From: Vibrio hepatarius
GTDB lineage: Bacteria; Pseudomonadota; Gammaproteobacteria; Enterobacterales; Vibrionaceae
Reading direction: 5' to 3'
Length of the DNA stretch: 41,286 nucleotides
Assembly: GCF_011806575.1 (NCBI RefSeq)
Contig: NZ_JAATOO010000032.1
Coordinates: forward strand, 1 to 41,286
Part shown: one piece after another, positions 8,278 to 15,416 of the stretch
Numbering within the stretch: the first letter of the stretch is position 1
Layout of the letters: every line of letters starts with the position of its first letter
Made by a program: the position numbers and the translations under genes
The notes under the pieces: model-generated
Databases searched by the model: none
What the model was told of the DNA's origin: nothing
What the model saw: only the letters and a program-made list of their open reading frames with translations

Positions 8278-10650
8278 ATGTGTAAGTCGTGTTACCACTG
8301 TGGTGAAGAAGTACCAGTAAACACGGATTTTAAGGTTGAAATCCTAGGTGAAGTCCGCGATATGTGTTGTCCAGGCTGCGAAACAGTCGCACAAACAATC
8401 GTTGATAGCGGGCTTACCTCGTACTACCAGTACCGTACAGCACCTGCCGAAAAAGCGGATTTGGTGCCAGAACAACTGCAAGCACTTATCCATTATGACA
8501 ATGAACAAGTGCAGTCTGAGTTTGTACGAAGTTCTGATGACAGAGCTGAAGTCACATTGTCGCTTGAAGGCGTCTCGTGCGCCGCTTGTGCTTGGTTGAT
8601 AGAAAAACAAGTCTCTAACAAAGAAGGCGTACTCTCTATCCGCGTCAATACCACGACTAACCGCGCTATTTTGTCTTGGGATAAAACCAAAACACGCCTA
8701 AGTGAGTTACTCTCTTCTATTCATAAGTTGGGTTATACCGCCGCACCGTTTGAAGCCGATAAACAGGAAGCCGCTTACCACCAACAAATGAAGCAGTATC
8801 TCTATCGCTTGGGGATCGCTGGTTTGGCGACCATGCAAGTCATGATGCTGGCTGTTGCTCTTTATCTTGAGGTGTTTGGCGATCTTGAACCCGAGTTTAA
8901 GAACTATTTCCGCTGGGTTAGTTTAATCTTTGCCACTCCAGTCATGCTTTATTCCGCGTTGCCTTTCTATGTCAACGCTTGGCGAAGCATTCGCAGTCGT
9001 ACCCTCGGTATGGACGTGCCAGTTTCTATAGCGATGATTTTCGCTTATTGCGCGAGTTTAGTCGCGACCGTTACCGAACAGGGTGAAGTGTTCTTCGAAT
9101 CCATTTCTATGTTTGCGTTCTTCCTGTTGGTGGGACGATTTCTGGAAATGCGAGCACGCCGTAAAGCTGCGGCTGCGAGTGGAAACCTGCTTAAACTGAT
9201 CCCTGCTATTGCGACCAAACTCGATGGTGAGCAAGTCCCCGTTAAAACATTGGTTCTAGGCGATCGAATCCGCGTATTGCCGGGTGAGCATGTTCCCGCT
9301 GACGGCAAGATCATCTCAGGCCGCGTTCATATAGATGAATCGATGTTAACAGGCGAATCTGTCCCGGTAGTAAAGACTATCGATGATTACGTCTACGCAG
9401 GCACACTGAACGGTGAAGAAGCGTTTGAGTTGGAAGTTATGTCATCTAAAGCCGACTCTATGATATCTAATATCGTTCGCCTTCAAGACGAAGCACAATC
9501 AAGCAAACCAAAGATCGCTGAGATTGCCGACGTAGTCGCACGTTACTTTGTTGGTATTATTTTGATTATTGCCGCCGGTACTTGGTTTTTCTGGCATGAA
9601 GCTCGTCCAGATGACGCGTTCTGGATCATGCTATCTGTGCTTGTTGCGACCTGCCCTTGTGCACTCTCCTTGGCGACGCCAACGGCGCTGACTTGTGCGA
9701 CATCGCGTATGGGTAGCTACGGTATTCTACTACGCAAGAGCCACGTGTTTGAAACGCTGTGCAAGGTTAATCATCTGATTATCGATAAAACAGGCACGCT
9801 AACACACGGTGATATTGTCATCAGTTCTGTCTCAACCCCTTCAATCTACACCGAACAACAAGCACTAGCGCTTGCTGCAGCGTTAGAGTCACACGCTAAC
9901 CACCCTATTGCTCGCGCATTTAAAACATATACTGAGCAAGGCATTGAAGTGACTGATGTTGAAAATATTATTGGCTCAGGCATTCGTGGAATTTACCAAG
10001 GCCTAGAGGCCAAAATTGGTAGCGCAAGCTATGTTTTGGATGATGGTGTAACGGCAGAAGCTAACTCGGTTTACATGTCTTTAGGCGGTGTCCATATCGC
10101 AACGTTCCGCTATCAAGATCCAATTCGTAAAGAAGCGAAATCATTTATCGAACAGTTTAAACAAGCCGATATAAAAATTACTCTGCTGACTGGGGACTCT
10201 CAAACAAACGCAGAGAGTGTTGCCAAAGAGATTGGCATTGAGCATGTTGTCTCTGGTGCTAAACCGCAAGATAAGCTGGACTATCTAAAAAGTGTCGATA
10301 ACAAAGATATCACTATGATGATTGGCGATGGCATCAATGACGCCCCTACCTTAGCGGGAGCGCACCTTTCAGTCGCTATGGGCGGTGGTACTGACGTGGC
10401 AAAAGCGTCTGCCGATATGGTTCTGCTTGGCGATCATCTTGAGCGCATCTTAGAAGCTCGTAAGCTCGCGTTACAAACTCGTAAGATCATTCGTGAGAAC
10501 CTTGCATGGTCATTGGGCTACAACTTACTGGTTTTGCCTCTTGCCGTGGCGGGATTAGTTGCGCCATATTTTGCAGTTGTGGGTATGTCTGCGAGTTCAA
10601 TTATTGTAGTATCTAACTCCCTTCGTTTGCTTAAGGAACAGGGTAAATAG
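8278..10650 (+). CDS. ccoI: copper-exporting P1B-type ATPase for oxidase assembly
   Basis: 790 residues. The N-terminus has a cysteine-rich metal-binding region (C5, C8, and CC-P-G-C at 30-34) typical of FixI/CcoI, then an HMA domain with CAAC at 101-104. About eight membrane helices follow, with the TGES actuator motif, the membrane metal site C459-P-C461, phosphorylated D503 in DKTGTLT, and the hinge motif GDGINDAP (683-690). This class moves copper across the inner membrane for insertion into cbb3 oxidase. It is slower than the copper-detoxifying CopA type. Placement in ccoHIS separates it from CopA. Confidence 0.95.
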   Translation: MCKSCYHCGEEVPVNTDFKVEILGEVRDMCCPGCETVAQTIVDSGLTSYYQYRTAPAEKADLVPEQLQALIHYDNEQVQSEFVRSSDDRAEVTLSLEGVSCAACAWLIEKQVSNKEGVLSIRVNTTTNRAILSWDKTKTRLSELLSSIHKLGYTAAPFEADKQEAAYHQQMKQYLYRLGIAGLATMQVMMLAVALYLEVFGDLEPEFKNYFRWVSLIFATPVMLYSALPFYVNAWRSIRSRTLGMDVPVSIAMIFAYCASLVATVTEQGEVFFESISMFAFFLLVGRFLEMRARRKAAAASGNLLKLIPAIATKLDGEQVPVKTLVLGDRIRVLPGEHVPADGKIISGRVHIDESMLTGESVPVVKTIDDYVYAGTLNGEEAFELEVMSSKADSMISNIVRLQDEAQSSKPKIAEIADVVARYFVGIILIIAAGTWFFWHEARPDDAFWIMLSVLVATCPCALSLATPTALTCATSRMGSYGILLRKSHVFETLCKVNHLIIDKTGTLTHGDIVISSVSTPSIYTEQQALALAAALESHANHPIARAFKTYTEQGIEVTDVENIIGSGIRGIYQGLEAKIGSASYVLDDGVTAEANSVYMSLGGVHIATFRYQDPIRKEAKSFIEQFKQADIKITLLTGDSQTNAESVAKEIGIEHVVSGAKPQDKLDYLKSVDNKDITMMIGDGINDAPTLAGAHLSVAMGGGTDVAKASADMVLLGDHLERILEARKLALQTRKIIRENLAWSLGYNLLVLPLAVAGLVAPYFAVVGMSASSIIVVSNSLRLLKEQGK

Positions 10651-10815
10651 ATGGAAAGCATATATATTCTTATCCCTATTGCGATAGTTTTAGTGTGTGT
10701 CGCTGTGGCTATCTTTCTTTGGGCGGTAAAAAGTGAGCAGTTTGAGGACCTTGAACGTCAAGGTCACAATATTCTGTTTGATGAAGAAGATAACAAAGAG
10801 AACGATAAGCAATGA
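10651..10815 (+). CDS. ccoS: cbb3-type oxidase assembly protein CcoS
   Basis: 54 residues starting MESIYILIPI: one membrane helix (about 4-25), then WAVKSEQFEDLERQG and an acidic tail. The helix followed by W-x-V-K-S-x-Q-F-x-D-L is the CcoS hallmark. CcoS is required for haem and copper cofactor insertion into cbb3 oxidase. Its ATG follows the ccoI stop directly (10648-10650), and its own stop overlaps the next ATG at 10812, so the three genes are tightly coupled. Confidence 0.93.
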   Translation: MESIYILIPIAIVLVCVAVAIFLWAVKSEQFEDLERQGHNILFDEEDNKENDKQ

Positions 10816-11483
10816 CCCCCGATTGGATTGGTGCATTTGTTATCGGGCTCGTCGGCGCCGGCCACTGTATGGGAATGTGTGGTGGTATAGCTTCGATGCT
10901 GTCTATTGGCCAATCCCAACCTTCTAAACTTATTCCGCTATTCTACAACCTCGGACGCTTAACGAGCTATGCCATCATCGGAGCGTTGGTGGGCGGTGCG
11001 GTATCTTCGATTTCGGAAGTCAGTCAACTTAACAACGTCTTGATCTGGCTGAGAATTGCTGCTGCCATCTTTATGATACTTCTCGCTTGCTATATCGGGC
11101 GTTGGTGGCATGGATTGGTGTACATTGAGAAACTTGGTCAAACACTGTGGAAGTTTATCTCTCCTGCTGGGCATTCGTTACTTCCACTAAAATCCCCCGC
11201 TCACGCTATTCCGTTTGGCTTCGTATGGGGTTGGCTGCCGTGTGGGCTTGTCTACTCCACCCTGACTTGGTCAGCTGTCTCGGGCAGCGCAACGAATGGG
11301 GCGATGGTAATGCTAGCATTTGGGTTGGGTACGCTTCCCGCAATGTTGTTGCTCGGCCATTCCGCTAATTTTTTAAATAAGCTTCAAAATAATGTCATAT
11401 TTCGACACATTGTCGCATTAGCACTCTTAATCTATGGCATTTACACTGGCTATGGTGCATTTACCATCTTATCAATAACTTAA
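10812..11483 (+). CDS. SafE/DsbD-like membrane protein of the cco cluster
   Basis: 223 residues, about six membrane helices. The N-terminal GLVGAGHCMGMCGG, with conserved His and two Cys, and a matching PFGFVWGWLPCGLVYSTL half mark the sulfite-exporter-TauE/SafE-like (DsbD_2) family. These genes commonly follow ccoS. The paired cysteines within membrane helices suggest a redox or copper-transport role in cytochrome or oxidase maturation, but no reaction is established from sequence. The start overlaps the ccoS stop by 4 bp. Confidence 0.85.
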   Translation: MTPDWIGAFVIGLVGAGHCMGMCGGIASMLSIGQSQPSKLIPLFYNLGRLTSYAIIGALVGGAVSSISEVSQLNNVLIWLRIAAAIFMILLACYIGRWWHGLVYIEKLGQTLWKFISPAGHSLLPLKSPAHAIPFGFVWGWLPCGLVYSTLTWSAVSGSATNGAMVMLAFGLGTLPAMLLLGHSANFLNKLQNNVIFRHIVALALLIYGIYTGYGAFTILSIT

Positions 11484-11544
11484 TCGTCCAATGTTTTTAT
11501 GCGTCTTTTTACACTACCCTTTAGAGTTAAGGGATGCTAAAATA

Positions 11545-11558
11545 TTGATGTATATCAA
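11545..11558. promoter_or_regulatory. FNR box in the fnr promoter
   Basis: TTGATGTATATCAA is a perfect TTGAT-N4-ATCAA match, 16 bp upstream of the fnr ATG. A possible -10 (TAAAAT, 11538-11543) lies immediately upstream, so bound Fnr would cover the transcription start. This is the arrangement expected for autorepression. Confidence 0.88.
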
Positions 11559-11574
11559 ATAGTGAAAGGTTGTT

Positions 11575-12324
11575 ATGATTTCTGAAAAGCCTGCAACAAA
11601 GCGTATTCAATCAGGTGGCTGTGCCATCCATTGTCAAGACTGCAGCATCAGTCAGCTTTGTATTCCATTTACTCTTAATGAGTCAGAATTAGATCAACTT
11701 GATCAAATTATTGAGCGCAAAAAGCCGATCCAAAAAGGCCAAGAGCTTTTCAAAGCCGGTGATGAGCTTAAGTCTCTCTACGCTATTCGCTCAGGTACGA
11801 TTAAGAGTTACACAATCACAGAACAAGGTGACGAGCAGATTACTGCTTTCCACTTGGCTGGTGATTTAGTTGGTTTCGATGCTATCACTGGCGACTCTCA
11901 CCCTAGTTTCGCTCAAGCGCTAGAAACATCGATGGTTTGTGAAATTCCATACGAAACATTAGATGACTTATCTGGCAAAATGCCGAAGTTGCGTCAACAA
12001 ATCATGCGTTTGATGAGTAATGAAATCAAAGGTGATCAAGAAATGATTCTTCTGCTTTCGAAAAAGAATGCTGAAGAGCGTTTAGCTGCGTTCCTTTACA
12101 ATCTTTCAACTCGCTTCTCACAACGCGGCTTTAGTCCTCGCGAGTTCCGTCTAACAATGACTCGTGGTGATATTGGTAATTACTTAGGCCTTACGGTTGA
12201 GACAATTTCTCGTCTACTTGGTCGTTTCCAGAAAGCAGAAATGCTAAGTGTGAAAGGGAAATACATTACTATCTTAGACCACGATGCACTGATGGAACTG
12301 GCTGGCGTTTCTGCAGAATCGTAA
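11575..12324 (+). CDS. fnr: fumarate/nitrate reduction transcriptional regulator Fnr
   Basis: 249 residues, same length class as E. coli Fnr (250). The four iron-sulfur ligands align exactly: C20, C23, C29 and C122 (an extra C16 also corresponds to the E. coli N-terminus). A cyclic-nucleotide-like sensor domain and a dimer helix are followed by the helix-turn-helix with E-x-x-S-R (TVETISRLLGRF), which reads TTGAT half-sites. In oxygen-poor cells the [4Fe-4S] form dimerises and switches respiratory genes. A good ribosome binding site (GAAAGG) precedes the ATG. The promoter carries its own FNR box. The gene follows the cbb3 assembly genes and precedes uspE, a common gammaproteobacterial order. 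Confidence 0.97.
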   Translation: MISEKPATKRIQSGGCAIHCQDCSISQLCIPFTLNESELDQLDQIIERKKPIQKGQELFKAGDELKSLYAIRSGTIKSYTITEQGDEQITAFHLAGDLVGFDAITGDSHPSFAQALETSMVCEIPYETLDDLSGKMPKLRQQIMRLMSNEIKGDQEMILLLSKKNAEERLAAFLYNLSTRFSQRGFSPREFRLTMTRGDIGNYLGLTVETISRLLGRFQKAEMLSVKGKYITILDHDALMELAGVSAES

Positions 12325-12333
12325 TAACATCAA

Positions 12334-12376
12334 TGATGTAGCTCAAAGCTGAGCTACATCATACTTCTCTTACTCT
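12334..12376 (+). terminator. terminator-like hairpin after fnr
   Basis: Perfect 11-bp stem TGATGTAGCTC (12334-12344) / GAGCTACATCA (12351-12361) with a 6-base loop, 9 bp after the fnr stop. The following pyrimidine stretch (TACTTCTCTTACTC) is a weak T tract. Confidence 0.6.
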
Positions 12377-12454
12377 CCTTCAACTTTTCCTAATATTTCC
12401 CACTGAACTAGGCTACAGTAATCATATGTTCCTCCTCATGTTTAAGGAGTAGAT

Positions 12455-13402
12455 ATGAGCATCTATAATAAAATCTTAGTTGTGGCGGACATCAATAAAG
12501 ATGACCAACCCGCTTTAGCCCGTGCAATGCAGCTTGCTGCCAAAAGTCGCTCGCCTAGCCATGTGACTTTTTTCCTTTCTATTTATGACTTCTCCTATGA
12601 CATGACATCTATGTTATCTGTCGACGAGCGCGATGCGATGCGTCGTGGTGTAATTGGACAACGTGAACAATGGATGCAACGAGTTGCCAAAGAATATCTG
12701 CTTGAAGGTGTGAACTTTGAAGTGAAAGTGGTTTGGCACAATCGCCCTTACGAGGCGATTATTGCTGAAGTATTTGGTGGCAGCCACGATATTTTGATTA
12801 AAGGAACACGTAAACACGATGTGTTGGAATCAGTAATCTTTACCCCGACCGATTGGCATTTGTTAAGAAAATGCCCTTGCCCAGTTCTGCTGGTTAAAAA
12901 CGAAGATTGGCCAGAGGATGCGAGTATTATTGCCTCTGTTCATGTGGGTTCGGAAAACGAAACCCATCTGGACTTAAACGACAGCATGGTCGATCAAATG
13001 AAGAGCCTGACGGAACGTCTGGGGGCGACCCCTTACCTCGTTAATGCTTATCCTGTGACTCCGGCAAACATCACCATTGAGCTTCCAGAGTTTGACCCAG
13101 CGACGTACACCGATGCAGTCAGAGGACATCACTTGACTGCGATGAAAGCACTGCGTCAGAAACACGGTTATGATGATGAGCAAACCATCGTTGAGCAAGG
13201 CCTCCCTGAAGATGTGATCCCTGAAGTTGCAGAGCGCTTAAATGCTGCAATGGTAATCATCGGAACCACCGGACGTACAGGTTTGTCTGCTGTGTTTATT
13301 GGTAATACAGCTGAACATGTCATCGATAAGATCAACTGTGACGTATTGGCCTTGAAGCCAAGCGGTTACATCAGTCCACTCGACCCAGCAACTGCTATCT
13401 AA
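12455..13402 (+). CDS. uspE: universal stress protein E
   Basis: 315 residues made of two tandem Usp domains (about 1-150 and 155-310). The second ends with the nucleotide-binding pattern G-T-T-G-R-T-G-L-S-A-x-x-I-G-N-T-A; the first has the weaker GTRKHDVLESVIFTPTDWHLL. UspE is a cytoplasmic stress protein, linked in E. coli to Fnr through genome position and to motility and stress survival. AAGGAGT precedes the ATG. It has its own transcription unit between two hairpins. Confidence 0.95.
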   Translation: MSIYNKILVVADINKDDQPALARAMQLAAKSRSPSHVTFFLSIYDFSYDMTSMLSVDERDAMRRGVIGQREQWMQRVAKEYLLEGVNFEVKVVWHNRPYEAIIAEVFGGSHDILIKGTRKHDVLESVIFTPTDWHLLRKCPCPVLLVKNEDWPEDASIIASVHVGSENETHLDLNDSMVDQMKSLTERLGATPYLVNAYPVTPANITIELPEFDPATYTDAVRGHHLTAMKALRQKHGYDDEQTIVEQGLPEDVIPEVAERLNAAMVIIGTTGRTGLSAVFIGNTAEHVIDKINCDVLALKPSGYISPLDPATAI

Positions 13403-13431
13403 GCGTTAGGTATCTACCGTATTGTCACTCA

Positions 13432-13463
13432 AATCCTCTCGATTGATTCGAGGGGATTTTTTG
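13432..13463 (+). terminator. rho-independent terminator after uspE
   Basis: AATCCTCTCGA (13432-13442) pairs with TCGAGGGGATT (13448-13458), with one G-T wobble, a 5-base loop and a T-rich tail TTTTTG. Confidence 0.85.
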
Positions 13464-13556
13464 TTTCTGAGAGTGATTAGATCTGGCATCTGCGCTATTT
13501 ATCCGTATCATACGCACTTCATTTTGTTTTGAAGATTGATTAAAGAACGCAAGCTG

Positions 13557-14489
13557 ATGACAGAGCAAACTCAAGAGCGCACTAAAGCTCAACAATACAA
13601 TTTCAATAAGCTACAAAAGCGCATTCGCCGCAATACAGGCCAAGCTATCCAAGACTTCAACATGATTGAAGATGGAGATCGCATTATGGTGTGTCTATCT
13701 GGCGGTAAAGACAGCTTTACTATGCTTGATATCCTAATGAGTTTGCAAAAGAGCGCGCCGATCTCTTTCTCTCTTATTGCAGTCAACCTAGACCAAAAAC
13801 AGCCAGGGTTTCCAGAACATATTCTGCCTGAGTACTTGGAGTCATTGGGTGTTGAGTACAAGATTGTAGAAGAAGATACCTACTCTATCGTTCAAGATAA
13901 GATCCCAGAAGGTAAAACGACTTGTTCGCTTTGTTCTCGACTACGCCGTGGTATTTTGTACCGTACGGCCAATGAACTGGGTGCCACCAAAATTGCACTC
14001 GGCCACCACCGTGATGATATTTTGGAAACACTGTTCCTGAATATGTTCCATGGCGGAAAAATGAAAGGTATGCCACCTAAGTTGGTTTCTGACAACGGTG
14101 AGCACGTAGTTATCCGTCCTCTTGCTTACTGCCGAGAGAAGGACATTATCAAGTACTCTGAAATGCGTGAATACCCGATCATCCCTTGTAATTTGTGTGG
14201 CTCTCAGCCAAATCTTCAGCGCCAAAACATCAAGCAAATGCTGAATGATTGGGATAAACGCTTCCCGGGACGTATCGAGACTATGTTCCGCGCAATGCAA
14301 AACGTCGTGCCTAGCCACTTAGCTGATTTTGAACTATTCGACTTCAAATCGATTAACAAGGATTCAGGCGTTATCAACGGTGGTGATATTGGCTTTGATA
14401 AAGAAGAAATGCCAAAAGTTGAGTTAGACGCAGATGATCGTGTACAAGAGTTCGATCCAAGCCTTCAACTCAATGTCACTAATATCTAG
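13557..14489 (+). CDS. ttcA: tRNA 2-thiocytidine(32) synthetase TtcA
   Basis: 310 residues from ATG 13557; an in-frame TTG at 13536 is less likely. PP-loop ATPase motif SGGKDS (48-53). Two Cys pairs, C123-x2-C126 (CSLC) and C211-x2-C214 (CNLC), are the iron-sulfur and catalytic sites of the TtcA family. The enzyme adds sulfur to cytidine 32 of certain tRNAs using an ATP-activated intermediate. The NFNKLQKRIRRN start of the conserved part matches the family. The C-terminus carries an acidic extension of about 40 residues, as in Vibrio members. It ends before a strong terminator, convergent with the pilus cluster. Confidence 0.95.
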   Translation: MTEQTQERTKAQQYNFNKLQKRIRRNTGQAIQDFNMIEDGDRIMVCLSGGKDSFTMLDILMSLQKSAPISFSLIAVNLDQKQPGFPEHILPEYLESLGVEYKIVEEDTYSIVQDKIPEGKTTCSLCSRLRRGILYRTANELGATKIALGHHRDDILETLFLNMFHGGKMKGMPPKLVSDNGEHVVIRPLAYCREKDIIKYSEMREYPIIPCNLCGSQPNLQRQNIKQMLNDWDKRFPGRIETMFRAMQNVVPSHLADFELFDFKSINKDSGVINGGDIGFDKEEMPKVELDADDRVQEFDPSLQLNVTNI

Positions 14490-14504
14490 TTGAAATAGAT
14501 AATA

Positions 14505-14535
14505 AAGGGTCGCTTGTTAGCGACCCTTTTCTTTA
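14505..14535. terminator. terminator between ttcA and the pilus cluster
   Basis: Perfect 10-bp stem AAAGGGTCGC (14505-14514) / GCGACCCTTT (14521-14530) with a 6-base loop and TCTTT tail on the plus strand. The A run on the 5' side would also serve the minus-strand operon weakly. Confidence 0.85.
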
Positions 14536-14540
14536 GGCTG

Positions 14541-15416
14541 TTAAGGCAGAGCCGTTAGTTCCGGTTCGATAGATATTTGCAAGGTATCTCTGTACAGTCC
14601 TGCTGGTTTATCTACGGTATCTCCCACCACAAATTCCATCGAAACAGGTCTGCCAAAAGTAGACTCACTGCTCCGCCAATAAGCGATTGGACTTGTTATT
14701 TCGATTTGTTGGCTATCTAGGTACATTTTGTATCCTATATCCCAACGAATATCTTCCGATTGATGACGAAGTGACCCACGGTTCAATGACTCGACAGAGA
14801 CTCGGTATCCTGAGTTGCTCTCAATCCACAGCTTTGGGGCATAACCAATCGTTTTGTTGGTTGTTAATACACCAAGATCAAGATCATAGTGATTTTGGGA
14901 TAATCCATAAAATTGTATCTTTGCGGTCGGTGGTACCGAAACTGAAACGTCCAAAGACGCTTGTTTCACGTTGAGATCTGGATCACCTACGGTCGCTTGC
15001 AGTCGCCCAAAGTAACTCCCTGCATCGATTTTTTGCTGACTTGGGTAGTTCAATTGAAATATTGCATCGGGCTCAGCAGAAGAAAGTTTGGTATACCAAC
15101 GCCCAGCTCTCTGATAACCGTTACTACTATGCCAATCGAAGATTAAGTTTTGCTGGCTGTCACTGACTAAATGGTTGAGTTCATTCTCAACGCTGAGTTC
15201 AACCTCAACTTCACAGTCTTCATCTATGATGTCAGATTTCAATCGATAGTTTTGCACCAACGCATTAGTACCCGATTCAAAAACATTGTAACTTCTCGAT
15301 GCCGTAACAGGCTCGATTGCTAAGTAGGTTAACGTGCACGCTGAGTAGCTAAAAAACGGTGTTAGTGAAGCGGGCAACAGTAGTAACCCATATTTAGTTA
15401 ATGAATTAATCCACAT
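14541..15416 (-). CDS. chaperone-usher pilus tip/adhesin-type subunit
   Basis: 291 residues with an N-terminal signal peptide (about 1-26, ending SYSA before CTLTY). The N-terminal domain has cysteines (about C27 and C68) and may be the binding domain. The last 140 residues resemble a pilin domain, ending with G-L-Y-R-D-T-L-Q-I-S-I, the donor/groove strand pattern also seen at the end of the other subunits of this cluster (GGYSDTITISI; GNYQDVIEIDV). A two-domain subunit encoded after the usher is the usual place of a tip protein. The start overlaps the usher stop by 11 bp with AGGAG upstream. The ligand is unknown. I cannot assign it to a named adhesin. Confidence 0.7.
   Translation of the reverse strand: MWINSLTKYGLLLLPASLTPFFSYSACTLTYLAIEPVTASRSYNVFESGTNALVQNYRLKSDIIDEDCEVEVELSVENELNHLVSDSQQNLIFDWHSSNGYQRAGRWYTKLSSAEPDAIFQLNYPSQQKIDAGSYFGRLQATVGDPDLNVKQASLDVSVSVPPTAKIQFYGLSQNHYDLDLGVLTTNKTIGYAPKLWIESNSGYRVSVESLNRGSLRHQSEDIRWDIGYKMYLDSQQIEITSPIAYWRSSESTFGRPVSMEFVVGDTVDKPAGLYRDTLQISIEPELTALP

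Noticed and set aside
8344..8610. Open frames on both strands inside the start of ccoI
   Set aside because: The ccoI frame carries continuous conserved motifs, and the others are overlapping chance frames.
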